Part shown: one piece after another, positions 10,666-22,440 of the stretch
Layout of the letters: each line of letters begins with the position of its first letter
Position numbering within the stretch: position 1 is the first letter of the stretch
Source of the DNA: Lampris incognitus
Lineage: Eukaryota > Chordata > Actinopteri > Lampriformes > Lampridae
Reading direction: 5' to 3'
Assembly: GCF_029633865.1 (NCBI RefSeq)
Contig: NC_079213.1
Span: 109,354,582 to 109,418,581 of the forward strand
DNA: 64,000 bases
Position numbers and translations under genes: made by a program
The notes under the pieces: generated by a model
The model's database searches: none
What the model saw: only the letters and a program-made list of their open reading frames with translations
What the model was told of the DNA's origin: nothing

Positions 10666-12540
10666 GGTTGATCCAAAAAGTGCTGCGAAGTTCATGGCAC
10701 ATCTCCTGAGGATGGGGTACTTTTCCTGCAGCAGTAGCTCCCAGAATACTCCCTTCATCTCTTGTGTCGCCCTGGATTTAATCTCAATGTCAGTTTGAAG
10801 AGTGAGGATCTCATTCTCCACAGCAGGGCTGTCCAGGTGAAACAGTGATGCCACTTGGGAGGCAATGTCATCCACATCAATACTTCCAAATGGAAAACAC
10901 AGACAGCTGGCAACAGGTCCAATGGATGCAAAGTCAGTAAAGCGCCTATCAATCTCTGACAAGATGCTCTGAACTTGCTCCTCATAATGTGCATTACCAC
11001 GTTGTTCTGTGTCGTTACCCTGACGTTTAAGTTCTGCCTGCATGTAGGCAGTTTCGCAGGTCACTGCATTGCAGCCTACTTGACAGCAGTCGGAGCTTGT
11101 TTTAAAACGCGTTCACTGAGCTGATCGTGTTTATTACGCATTTATCCTTTCCCTGTAGTTCTAAATTCAGCTCATTCAGCATGCTGGTGAGATCGGTTAG
11201 GAATGCCAAATCCAAAAGCCACTTGTTGTCCTCTAGCTGTGTATATTCGGCATGTTTAGTGAGCTTGAGAAAATCTCTGATTTCAAGCAACAACTCACTG
11301 AATCTCTCCACAAAATGTGCCTCTGCTCAGCCACCTTACATCCGTATGCAGCAACAGATCTGTGTGTTCTGCCCCCGTCTCCTCCACGTGTGCACGAAAT
11401 AGCCTCCTATGCAGGCTCCTTGCCCTAACCGAGCGCTCAATCTTCATAGCAATATCCATTACTTCTTTCATGTTTAAGATCTTCCCACACAGCGCTTAAT
11501 GGTGAGTTATGCAATGATAATTAAGGAAGTCGGGGAAAGAATCACTTCGTTTGCACAATCCAACGAACCCATTAGTACGGCCTACCATCAGTTGTAATGC
11601 AGATGGGTTTAAAAGGGGGCCAGTTTATTCTGGTTAACGAATTCCATGGACGCTTGAAACATATCTTCGCCTCTAGTCTGTCCTTTAAGTCGCAAAATGG
11701 CGAGCAGCTCTTCTTCTGCGCCCATGATATCGTCAAAGGCCATTCTAATGAAAATGCAGAACTGCGCCACGTCCGCCATATTGGTTGACTCGTCGAACTG
11801 GCGCCACGTCCGCCATATTGGTTGACTCGTCGAACTGGCGCCACGTCCGCCATATTGGTTGACTCGTCGAACTGGCGCCACATCCGCCATATTGGTTGAC
11901 TCGTCGAACTGGCGCCACATCCGCCACATTGGTTGACTCGTCGAACTGGCGCCACGTCCGCCATATTGGTTGACTCGTCGAACTGGAGGAGAAAACACTC
12001 GCAGGCCTCAACGTCCTTCTTCAGTTGCTCATGAAGACTCCCGCCATTTCCTCGCAGCGCCGTGTGACAGTATTCCGGGGCAGTTGGACGTCTTTGATGG
12101 CATTCACGATGTCCGTTTTGTTCTTGAACTCACCGAAGAGTCCATCCGCAGCCACAGCAAACGCCTCTTCCACAGCTTAGCAAGAACATGACTGACGCGA
12201 TGCGACGCTGTCGTTGCAGCCTCACCCTCGGCGCCGGGTCTCGTAAGAGTAGACTGCTGCGTTGCTAGCCGAGGCTTCAACCCCTGCAGTTTTCTGGTAG
12301 GTAGAGTTGTTTTCACTGGGGAATCTGTATCACGGCTTCTGGGCACCGTTTTAAAATGGCGCTCCCAATGACCCTTCTTCGGTAGAGCCACACTAGCGCT
12401 TGCAGATCAGACGGATGGATTTTGCGTTGGAATAAACGAAAAAAATAAGCTTCCTCCCATTCACTGTGGAAATGATAAGGTTTCGATCTTTTGGCTTCTG
12501 CCACTTTTGTTGTTTGTCGCTGAACACACACAATAAAGTT
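10666..12540 (-). pseudogene. GTF2IRD2/ZBED-like hAT transposase pseudogene
   Basis: Reading the minus strand from about 12540: KRSKPYHFHSEWEEAYFF (N-terminal), then ERHFKTVPRSRDTDSPVKTT and VSHVLAKLWK. Next comes FIRMAFDDIMGAEEELLAIL near 11740-11680, AEYTQLEDNKWLLDLAFLTD near 11260-11190, and the dimerisation-type end KYPILRRCAMNFAALFGSTY with LCES near 10670. This order matches the hAT-derived C-terminal half of GTF2IRD2-like proteins and related Charlie-type transposases. Frameshifts, a 37-bp tandem expansion in the middle and a small retroinsertion directly after LCES show that it cannot be expressed intact. The source was a transposase, not a host transcription factor. Confidence 0.75.
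11768..11990. repeat. 37-bp minisatellite within transposase pseudogene
   Basis: About six units of 37 bp are present, each with GACTCGTCGAACTGG and CCACGTCCGCCATATTGG. GGTTGACT begins at 11783 and again at 11820. On the minus strand a unit encodes DESTNMADVAQ-like sequence, so the array is an expansion of the transposase's own coding sequence. The 37-bp length shifts frame with every unit. Confidence 0.9.
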
Positions 12541-12648
12541 AAAGAGAAGTCGGTCCTGTTGCCGTTAGCCGCGTCTCTCGTCTCTCCTCGTTGACGCTGA
12601 TAAGTTGACGTCAGAGCTCGCGAGTGAGAGACCAATAATATCTTGAGT

Positions 12649-12754
12649 GATGTTGAATCTGACTAATACAGGACCAGTGCTGACCATGAAGAGGCAAGGT
12701 CAGCACTGGTCCTGTATTAGTCAGATTCAACATCTGACCTTGCCTCTTCATGGT
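12649..12754. repeat. Perfect 37-bp inverted repeat with second overlapping inverted repeat
   Basis: Arm 12649-12685 (GATGTTGAATCTGACTAATA and on to GTGCTGACC) is the exact reverse complement of 12698-12734, with a 12-base loop ATGAAGAGGCAA. A second exact inverted repeat, 12683-12703 (ACCATGAAGAGGCAAGGTCA plus G) with 12734-12754, overlaps the loop and one arm. The arrangement is A-B-A'-B'. Confidence 0.9.
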
Positions 12755-12959
12755 TGGTCAGATTCGATGTCAATCAAGATGTGAACACGAGGGACTGCCG
12801 TTTTTGTTTTGTTTTTTCAAAATCTAACTCAATTTTTCAAAATCATCTCGCGATCGACTGGTTGGGCACCCCAGCGCATAATCTAATAATCATTCCTACC
12901 ATTGGTGGTGTTGAAATGTGCAAAGAAGCACCTACAGAACCAAACATCTAATGTTATCA

Positions 12960-15230
12960 AAGGTGTGACAGCACATCACCCAAAGCATTGGTCTTCAAAA
13001 TTGCCAACTAATAATACAAGTTGTCTGATTCCAATTAATTTTTAATCTAGTGGTAGCTCTAAAGTTCTGCCCACTACTGGTCATGGCAACAAGACCCTTA
13101 CACTTGGTTTTCTAAATATCAGATCACTGTCTACCAAAGCCTTACTACTACATGATCTGATTCTTCAACATAGTAGTTTTGATATAATTGGGTTATGTGA
13201 AACATATGTGAAATCAAATGTTTTCTTTCCCTTAAATGATGCTTCCCCGCCCATGAAGCTCGGGGCAAATTAACAAGGTGGAGGTGTCATCTTAATATAT
13301 AAGTGTATTTTCAATTTAACGTCTAAACTTGAAACTAAATTCAAATCTTTTGAGGCTCTTACTGTTTGTCCATCTCTGTCAGCCACGAGCACTCGGCTCA
13401 GTCCACATTATGATACGACCTCCTGGCCCTTACTCAGTATTTCTTGAAAATTTTGGAAAATTTATCGCAGATCTTGTTACCCCTTCTGATGATATTCTAA
13501 TTCTTGGTTATTTCAATATTCATCTAAATCAGGCTGGTGATCCTCTAAGTAAAGCCTTTCTGGCACTTGTCGATACTTGCGTGTTCGCTGAGTTTGTTCA
13601 AGAGTCGACTCATTGCAGTGGTAACACCCTTGATTTAGTTTTATCTGAAGCGATAGCTGTTTCTGATCTGACTGCTTGCCAACAACATCCGCTGTGTCAG
13701 ATCCTTTTCTCATTAAATTTCAAGCATCATTGGCCTGCCCTGTCAATGTCGGCAAAGACGTAATTACCACTCATCACATTGGTCCCTCCACTGTAGCTGC
13801 ATTTGGCCAGCAGCTGCCTGAAGATTGGGTCTTTTCACTGTAGAGACAGACTGTTGAAAATCTCACTAGTGACTTAAATGTGGCCTCAATGTCTCCTCAA
13901 TTCAGTTGCACCTTTCACTAAAGAGGCCTACACCCTGGTTTAATGATTAGACACGTGCTCTTAAGCGGGCCTACAGGAGACTGGGATGTAAATGGTGAAA
14001 GTCAAAATTGGAAGTTTTTTTTTTACCTATCTTGGCATGAGTGTTTATTGAAATAAAAGTGTGCTTTATCTGCTGCGAAAGCAGCGTATCTCTCTTGCTT
14101 AATCAATATTGACAAAACAATCTCTCTCTTTGTCTTTGACACTGTAGCTAAACTTACTAAAACGAAGCCGTCTATTAGCTGCTCACCATTCACAGTCCAT
14201 GAGTTTCTAGACTTTTTCTGCAATAAGGTTGACAAGATCAGAAACTAAATCAGTTCTTGAACTCCAGCTACTCCTGCAAATCCTGATCAAATTTATATCT
14301 ATACAGTGAGTCACGGATAGTCCCTGTTATTACAGCTTTTGAGACTATCTCTCTTGATACTTTGTCTAAGCTCATGTCAGCTTCTAAACCAACTACTTGT
14401 CTGCTTGACCCTTTGCCAGCAAAACTTTTTAAAGGTCTCTGGCCTTTTCTGGGACCTACAGTACTAGACACTGTTAATTTATCACTTACTACTGGCACTG
14501 TTCCCAACAGTTTTAAGACAGCTGTGGTCAAACCTCCATTTAAGAAACCACATCTCAATCCAGAGTCTCTTAATAACTATCAACCAGTTTCTAATCTTCC
14601 ATTCTTTTCTAAAATACTAGACAGAGTTGTGTATCAAAGACCCATATAGAAGAAAACTATCTATATGAACCTTTTCAGTCAGCATTAGGGCCTGTCATGC
14701 CACTGAAATGGTTCTAACTAGAGTGGTAAATGATCTTCTACTTGCTCTGGACTCTGATTTCACCTCTGTGTTTCTATTACTGGACCTCAGTGCAGCATTT
14801 GACAACATTGATCACCGTATATTATTAGACCTAATTAATTGTAATTTTGGTGTCTCTGGCCTAGCTGTCTCTTGGCTCAAGTCCTACTTATTTGGAAGAA
14901 CACGGTGTGTTTACTATAATAATATTAAATCAAAATTCTCTATTAAATATGGTGTACTGCAGAGCTTGATTCTTGGCCCTCTACTTTAGTCTGTTTACAT
15001 TTCACCCCTTGGTCAAGTTATATGCAGTCATGGAATAAATGTCCATTGCTATGTGGATGATACTCAGCTGTATGTACCTATGAGGGCTAATGATCATACT
15101 CAAATTGCTCATTTAGAGGCCTGCTTGGCTGCTGTGAAATTTTGGATGTCACTAAATTCCCTGCTTTTAAATTCAGATAAAACTGAGATGCTGGTGTTTG
15201 GCCCTGCTAGACAAAGACAACAATCTATAA
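12960..15230 (+). pseudogene. L2-type LINE ORF2 remnant (endonuclease and RT)
   Basis: The + strand reads LGFLNIRSLSTKALL near 13105-13150, the N-terminal endonuclease block. It continues with ILILGYFNIHLNQAGDPLSK near 13495-13550. From 14360 the RT part follows: LLDPLPAKLFK, NNYQPVSNLPFFSKILDRVV, LLLDLSAAFDNIDHRILLDL near 14780-14830 (motif A) and CYVDDTQLYVPM near 15048-15080 (the YxDD motif). Several frameshifts and stops break it. It stops at a reverse-oriented L2 insert at about 15230 and resumes at 18885 with the region after the RT. This is the L2/Maui type common in fish. Confidence 0.75.
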
Positions 15231-18200
15231 TAATAACAACAACAACAAAACGACAACAACAATAATAATAATAATAATCAAGTGAACATAATAAAATAAT
15301 AATAATGTCAATCAAGTGACATCTGCCGTATAGTGCCGCAGGTCCATAGTTTGGACCTGGCTCTACAGGATCTAAAGCAGGAAATTTAAATAAGTATAAT
15401 CATAATAAGAATAACAACAACAACAATATTATTATTATTATTAAACATTTTATTTAAAGGTGCCTTTCATGACACTTTTTTCTCACTTAAGTTTTATTGA
15501 GTTTTCAAAAAGATATAAACAGAGCAGTACAACAACATCAACACAAAAAGAATACAGTAAGATATAAAAATAGATAAAAATGTTAAAAAAATCATAAATA
15601 GTTGTCTGGAAATATTTCAATATTCACAAAAATATTTCAATTAGGCATTCGATTAGTCAGTGTCATTTCCCATATAAATGTTCCATATGTCCCAGTTCTT
15701 TTTAAATATTTTCTCTTGGACTCTCAAAATGTATGTCAACTTTTCCATAACAAAAACGTCTTGGACGGTTTCCATCCACTTTTCCTTATTTGGGGTGTTA
15801 ACATTAAGCCAAATTTTGGTAACGGCTTTCTTACTTGCTGCAAGTAAAACTTTAGTCAAGTAGAGATCTTCTCTCATCACAACATCATCAGTGTTACCAA
15901 GATACATCACAGGGCAGGTATCTGGGATTTCATATCCCAAAATATTGTTGATACCTACGTTTACATTCTCCCAATTATAACCTTATCTTTGTGCATTTCC
16001 AGTAAATATGCGAGTGGTCAGCCTCCATGCTCCCACACAGCCTCCAACACTGTTGTTGTGCAGCAAGCTGCCTGTTTTTTATTTTGGGTGTTATGAAAAA
16101 GCGAGTTAAATTCTTCCAGCAGAATTCCCTCCATATTTGTGAGTTTGTGGGTGTACGTTGTGTCTCACACATTTGATACCATCATTCCTCTGTTATCTGA
16201 ATCTTTAGCTCTACTTCCCATTTTGCTTTTATGTAGAGCATTGAACCCCCCCCCCGTTTCCCCCCAAAGCTTGGCACAAAGCAGAGATGACCCTAAGCCA
16301 CATCTGTTTGTATGCATCCCCAAGCACCCCAATCACATTATTTGAAGTTTCATCTGGTTCCGACCTTATCTGTTTTGTAAAGTCGTCTCTTAGCTGCACG
16401 TATGTAAAAAAAAAAAACAAATCTGTTTTCGGTGCCATATTTTGCCTTTAAATCTTGGAAGCTCATAAATTCACCATTTTCTAGAACTGTACACATTGCC
16501 GTAATGCCTTTTTGTGCCCATTCCTTGAATATTGGGTCATACACACCTGCCTTCTTTAAGGGTCCATTTAAAACAGGGCAGAAGCAGAGGTGTTAGCTCC
16601 TTCTTAAAGGCCTTATACCGTTCTAATGGAAATCCATCGCTGCCTAGTGATTTATTGGACTTTAGTCTACTAATTGAAGCTTCCAGCTCCTCGACTGTAA
16701 ATTGTGACATAATGGGGTCATTCTGTATCTTACCAATAGATGGCAGGTCGAGTGAGTTAAGAAAACTTCTTATTGTTTTTTTTTTCTCAGCTGACGGCGG
16801 TTTGGAATAGAGTTTCTTATGGTACCCTTCAAATATTTTTTCTATCTCGTCTGGCTCATGTAATAATTGGTTTGTTTGAGGGTCCCTTATTTTATTAATT
16901 GTGTTAGAGGTCTGCTGTTTACGCAGGTGTCTGGCCAGGAGTCTAGCTGCTTTTGGACCTGCTTCATAATAAGTCTGCTTTACAAATCTTGCCCATTTTT
17001 TCTATATCTCCCCTGAGGGTCTCATCTATCCCCTCCCTGGTTTCCTTAATTTGTGTAATACCGTCTGGTCCTCCGTGTTTTATGGTTTTTTTTCTCCAGT
17101 TCTTTCAATTTTTCTACATTGCGTTTGTAGGTGGCTAGCTGGGCCTTTTTCTTTTTTTTTTGTGGTGATGATGTCAGGGCGATCAGCTTTCCACGAATAA
17201 CTGCCTTCATAGCATCCCACGATATTACAGGGTCCACTTCCCCGTTATCATTCTCTTCTATATACCTTTTTATCTCTGCCCTTATCTGTTCCACATTTGC
17301 CTTATTATTCAAAATACCCACATTGATCCTCCATACCGTATTTATTTTGCTACTGTTCAGGTGAATTGTCAAGCTGATCGCGTTATGATCTGATACATCT
17401 GCCACCCCAGTTTTACACTCTTTGACCATGTGACTCTCACTGGTACTCATTAAAAAGTAGTCAATTCTGGAGTAGACAGAATAAGGTATGAGTAATGTGT
17501 ATAGTCCCTTTCCAGAGGGTGACGTTCTCTCCAAACATCAGTTAGACCCATTTCCTGTATTGATATGTTGATAAACTACGTCAAATGCATCTTGTTTTTC
17601 TTGAGACTTGTTGCATCAAAATTATGATTCATGACCACATTAGTTAAGTCCCCTCCACATAACAAAATACCTTCAGCCTCTGCCTTTCATGACACATAAG
17701 GTCACCTTATGTCAAATACAATAAAACAATGCAGTAAAAAAGAAAAATTAGTGCAAGCAACAATAAAACACACAATAAGCAATAAAGCATATACCAGCAG
17801 GAGTTAAAAAAAAGAATTTGATGCTGTTAATGCTATTAAAATGAGTATGCTAGTTTAGAAAGGTGGGTTTTAAGAGCAGTTTTGAATTCTGTAATGGAGT
17901 CCAATTAGCGGATGTGACAACGAATGGAGCTCCAGAGTTTGGGTGCAGAAAAGCAGATAGCCCTGGCACACATTGTGCTGAGGTTGATGGCTGGTAGTGC
18001 CAAAAGACCTGCTGGGGAAGATTGCAGGGAGTGAAATAGAGTATAAGTGTGAAGGAGGTCTGTGAGATAAGCAGGGGATAGATTGTGAAGAGCTTTGAAT
18101 GTTAATAATAATTTTTTATAATTAATCTGCTGTGACACAGGAAGCCAGTGTAATTGAATCAGCAGGGGAGAGACATGGTCCATGGAATCGGAACGCGTAA

Positions 18201-18884
18201 TAAGCCATGCTGCAGAATTCTGGAAGAGTTGAAGTTGGTGAAAAAGTTTGCTGGGGATGCCAGTCAGGGTGGCATTGCCGTAGTCAATGTGTGATGTGAC
18301 CAAAGCATTGACTAAGACTTCCGGGGAGTGTTGTGTTAAAGCAGGGCGTAGTCTGGACATGTTTGGCAGATGGAAAAGGGCAATCCGGGTGACCTTGTTT
18401 ATATAACTGGAAAAGGAAAGGGTACTATCTAGGATAACACTAAGGCACTTAGTCTGAGCAGAGACAGGTATGGTGGCTCCAGCAATGGGGAATAAACAAA
18501 TATTAGTTTTTGGGAGTGTAGATTTAGTGCCAATGAGAAGTAGCTCAGTTTACTACTGTTGATTTTCAGATAATTATCTCAACTATACAGATGACTAACA
18601 ATTATAATTGTTAGTTATCCATATATGTATATCATGGAGACAAGCAGTGAGGGTAATGAAGGGAAGAGTGGAGGTGGGCTTAGTGGACACATAAAGCTGT
18701 GTATTATCGGCACAGCAGTGGAAATTGATATCATAGAGCCAGAAGATGTTGCCAAGAGGGAGGAGGTAAATAATAAACAGGAGTGGCCCCAACACTGAAC
18801 CCTGTGGAACTCCATGAGGAACTATCAAACTTTATGACTGGCAATTCTGAATTTGTACAAAATGGGTCCTGTGTGTAAGGTAGG
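15231..18884 (-). mobile_element. Antisense L2-type LINE (contains an L1)
   Basis: The minus strand encodes VPHGVPQGSVLGPLLFIIYL near 18820-18770, CADNTQLYVSTKP near 18720-18680 (degenerate YADD), HIDYGNATLTGIPSKLFHQL near 18280 and LIQLHWLPVSQQINYKKLLL near 18150. All are L2 RT and post-RT blocks. The 3' UTR extends left to the (TTA)n tail near 15430-15445. An L1 is inserted in this 3' UTR at 15476-17680. The whole antisense copy sits inside the + strand L2. The exact edges, near 15231 and 18884, are blurred by AAT/AAC-rich sequence. Confidence 0.7.
15476..17680 (-). mobile_element. Antisense L1 LINE with RT core deleted
   Basis: It is flanked by perfect 15-bp direct repeats TGCCTTTCATGACAC at 15461-15475 and 17681-17695. 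A T-run at the left edge marks the 3' poly-A side on the minus strand. The minus strand encodes the endonuclease end (SRIDYFLMS and VADVSDHNAISLTIHL near 17480-17360) and the pre-RT block LKSNKSLGSDGFPLERYKAF near 16660-16600. It then jumps to the C-terminal domain with CWRLCGSMEADHSHIYWKC near 16050-15990 and TKIWLNVNTPNKEKW near 15820. The catalytic RT motifs expected between these blocks are absent, so this is an internally deleted copy. Confidence 0.8.
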
Positions 18885-19105
18885 GAGCAAACCACTGATA
18901 CACAGTGGTTTGATCAAGTAATGGTAACACTTGACAACTCTGATTTCACAAAGAGTGGCAGCCAAAAATCTTGGTTTTATGTTTGATCCCAGCCTTTGCT
19001 TTGATAAGCACATTAAAGAAATCAACAAGACTGCCTTTTCCCCCCTTACGTATCATAGCTAAAATTTGGTCTTTCCTGTCTATGGCTGATGCAGAGACTC
19101 TAATA
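18885..19105 (+). pseudogene. L2-type LINE, post-RT segment
   Basis: The + strand reads RVAAKNLGFMFDPSLCFDKH and IKEINKTAF near 18950-19035, the region just after the RT in L2 elements. It continues the + strand copy from before 15230 and is cut again at 19105 by a hAT element. Confidence 0.7.
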
Positions 19106-19898
19106 CAGAGGTAGCTAACCATGTGCCTTGGAGAGCCACGTGTATGCAGGTTTTCATTCCAACCCGACTCCACACAAGGTGATTTCACTGATACATTCTT
19201 CCTCTGGTTGAAGGGTTGCTAATCAGTGAAGGTTGATGCTAGATCCAACGGGGTGTAGGTATGGAAGTAGATGTGATTGGTTGTTGGTTAGGGTTAAGGT
19301 TTAAACTCTTTTTGAATTTCCATTCTTAGCAAGCATTAACGTTAGCTATCATTACAGTATGATCTGGCAATGTTAAGGTCAGTTGTAAGCTAGCTAGCTA
19401 AATGTTTCAGTGTGCATCGTTTGTTTCAAGTCAGTGTGCTCCCAAGGTTCCGCAATGTCTATTGGCCGATGCAACAGCCAATCATGGCTGGTTGGCTGTT
19501 GCGTCTAGCGTCAACCATCAGTGAAATCACCTGGTGTGGATGTCTGTGAATGTTCTCATTCATCCAGGTCATAATTATCCAAAGGATTTGAATCAAGTGC
19601 AATTGGACTTGGTTATATATCCGTGAAGACGTTTTGCCTCTCATCCAAGAGGCTTCATCACGACTCCAAAGAGGCTAAATATCTGAGTTTCATCACCAGC
19701 CAGTCAGACTAGCTTGGTCTAGTCAGAAAGGCACGAACTGATGAAGCCTCTTGGATGAGAGGCGAAACGTCTTCGTGGATATATAACCAAGTCCAGTTGC
19801 ACTTGATTCAATTCCTTTGGATCACCTGGTGTGGAGTCTGGCTGGAATGAAAACCTGCATACACATGGCTCTCCATGGTACATGGTTAGCCACCCCTG
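19106..19898. mobile_element. hAT-type DNA element with exact 8-bp duplication
   Basis: The ends read CAGAGGTAGCTAACCATG at the left and CATGGTTAGCCACCCCTG at the right. Inverted similarity extends roughly 75-90 bp inward (GTATGCAGGTTTTCATTCCA against its complement). An exact 8-bp duplication CTCTAATA occupies 19098-19105 and 19899-19906. Removing the element rejoins the L2 frame. No transposase is present. A nested foldback lies at about 19578-19820. Confidence 0.9.
19578..19820. repeat. Foldback repeat, ~80-bp arms
   Basis: TATCCAAAGGATTTGAATCA with AGTGCAATTGGACTTGGTTA and ACGTTTTGCCTCTCATCCAA is mirrored by GATGAGAGGCGAAACGTC and AACCAAGTCCAGTTGCACTT near 19752-19820. The arms differ at several positions. 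It has no coding capacity and is nested in the hAT element. Confidence 0.8.
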
Positions 19899-21236
19899 CT
19901 CTAATACATTTATTTGTTTCATCCAGACTTGATTATTGTATTCTGTTTTCAGGTCTGTCACGTGATAGAACTAAAAGTCTTCAGATGGTACAAAATGCTG
20001 CAGCTAGAATCCTAACTAAAATTGGAAAATTTGACCATATTACACCAATTCTTGCCTCCCTTCATTGGCTTCCTATCCATGTTAGATCAGTCTTCAAGGT
20101 GCTTCTGCTGACTTTTAAAATCCTAAATGGGCTTGCCCCATCATACCTATCTGATCTCCTTAAACCCTATTTTCCATCTCGAGCTCTCTGCTCTCAAAAT
20201 ACAGGGCTCTTGTGTATACCCAAAGTTAAAAAGAAGTCAGCTGGTGGTAGGGCCTTTTCCTATTGGGCCCCGTTCTTATGGAATAGCCTGACTGCAGCCA
20301 TCAGACAATCAGATTCTGTTGAGTCCTTTAAATTCAAAGTTAAAATTCGTATTTGCCTTAACCTACAATTTGCTGCCTTTATATTGAGTACTTCACGACC
20401 TGTACTGCATGGCAGTTCAGTTTCTGTCTCAATAAATTTACAAAGCACTGTTCTGCCCACGACATTATAGATTATTGATTATTGCAACTGTTCTACTCTC
20501 TCTCACATTGCTTTTCTCCCTCTGAATTATGGCTACCCATCTGTTCTCCCATGTGTGTGAATGGTGTGATGCGAGTCTCCCCTGTGTGCACGTGTAGACT
20601 GTACTCCTGCTAGGTCTCCATGGTGATAGTGGTCGCCACCTGGACACTGCTTGGCATCCTCCTCATCATATTTTTTTATATCTTATAAATCCATATAATC
20701 TTTTTTTATCCTGTTTCGCTGTTATATCACTCTGTCTCTCATATATGAGGGATGCGTTTTCTTGTCTCGTCTCCTGTGTATGTGAATGGTGTGATGTGAG
20801 TCTCACCTGTGTTCATGTGTAGTCTGTCCTCCTTTCATGTCTACATGGTGATGGTGATCATGTCGCTCAGGTCCTGGGCTGTTCCGTTGGCATCTGGACA
20901 CTGCTTGGCATCCTCCTCGTCATATTCTTCATATATCTTATAATCCCCATTATAATTCTGTAATCCCCTTTCAGTGTTGTATTGTGTAAATTGTGTAAAC
21001 ACAACATCCATTGCACGCTGTCCGTCTCGGGAGAGAGATCCCTCCTCTGTTGCCCTCCCTGAGGTTTCTTCCTAGTTTTTCTCCCTGCTAAAGAGGGTTT
21101 GTTTTTTTTAGGGAGTTGTTCCTTATCCGATGCGAGGGTCTAAGGACAGGATGTTGTGTTGCTGTAAAGGCCGCTGAGGAAAATTTGTAATTTGTGATAT
21201 TGGGCTATACAAATAAAATTGACTTGACTTCATAGA
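19899..21236 (+). pseudogene. L2-type LINE, C-terminal segment and 3' UTR
   Basis: An open frame from about 19907 to 20469 reads FVSSRLDYCILFSGLSRDRT, LQMVQNAAARILTKIGKFDH and TPILASLHWLPIHVRSVFKV, then NGLAPSYLSDLLKPY. This is the conserved C-terminal L2 region, still open over about 190 codons. The following 3' UTR ends in GTGATATTGGGCTATACAAA followed by TAAAATTGACTTGACTT. Stand-alone antisense copies of this tail are at 28783-28985 and 49502-49735. Confidence 0.8.
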
Positions 21237-21694
21237 ACAAAGTAAAAAGTCAGCTTATTGGGTTTGTTTTATGTGAAAAACGCCCTTCATGGAAAATCAG
21301 CTGACATATTGACATAGAGTAGCGACATTGCCTCACAAGATAATGCAAACAATACTGTACGGTCCTTATGGTACATAACAATGTAAACATGTATGGTACA
21401 ACAGCACTGTCCTTATGGTACTATCAATGACACAGTTCATCACTTCAAATCGAGAATGAAAAATTCCCCGTCTAAAATGTGAGAACTGCAGTAATCAGCA
21501 GCTAAACCTGAGAGAAGAAGAAAGAAATAAAGTCATTCAAATGAGACTGGCTACAGTCACAAAAATGACTCAAAGTGAAAGATGTTTCCGGCAAGGGAGG
21601 TTTATCTACTTCAGAGATCGCATCACACCAGCGTGTTGCTGTACGTGCATGCATAAGCATATCTGTGGCTGAGTTTATGTATGCCCATGCATCC

Positions 21695-21728
<34 letters not shown>

Positions 21729-22440
21729 CTATGGTGTGAAATACATCCTAAAATACATACTTTCGAAGTTGTAAATGTCCGAGTCCCCACAATGTTTTCA
21801 GAAAGGGTGGACAACCTGCACTTAAATACTTCAGCAGAATAATTAACACAATAACACAAAAGACAAACAAATCACATTCATATTTAAAAACAAGCTGAAA
21901 TGAAAATAGCAATTTGTAGTCATTTGTTTTGCCACCAAGAGAATCCAAATAGACGACAGGTTGAGCCGGTGGCACACTGCATCTGTTTTGAATGACGTGT
22001 GTGTCGGATTGCGATCATTCATTGTCTACCGCAGTGTGACAGTGGAACATATTATCTCATTCATTTTTCCTCAAGTGACAGTGCTCTTTTGATCTTTCTC
22101 GTGATGACATGAAAGAACAGAGCCGTCATTCATAGCTGCACCATTCATGAATATTTTGGGACGGCTATTGATCCTGTCCGTCAAACTCTCCCCATGTGTC
22201 ATCACACACACTAGAAGTTAACATGGAAAATGAACGCCAGCTCATCGCTCTCAACCCTACGTGGTGAGGTGTGGCTGTGAGTTGTCTCTAGAGGTCTACT
22301 TCTGTTCAAAACACAGCAGTTTCCATCTCAACACATACTGGGATGTTTATTCCTCAGTCGGATTCAGAATGCGAAACAGATTGTCGTTTCATTTTATGTG
22401 TGCAAGTGCATGAAATGAAACGAAACATCGTTTCCCCCCA
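21237..22440. other. Intergenic, nothing identified
   Basis: A (GT)n tract lies at about 21696-21727. No other recognisable element or exon was seen. Confidence 0.45.

Larger units (their letters stand above)
10229..12871 (-). mobile_element. hAT (Charlie-like) element with transposase pseudogene
   Basis: The left end has GGGGGTGCCCAACCC at 10229. The right end has the inverted match GGTTGGGCACCCC ending near 12871. Between them the minus strand carries the broken GTF2IRD2-like transposase described separately. The element interrupts a + strand L2, since L2 ORF1 lies to the left and L2 endonuclease to the right. A clear 8-bp duplication could not be fixed at these boundaries, so the ends are approximate. 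Confidence 0.65.

Noticed and set aside
10666-12540. GTF2IRD2-like protein as a host transcription-factor gene
   Set aside because: It lies between inverted hAT ends, is frameshifted and expanded, and matches the transposase-derived part of GTF2IRD2 only.
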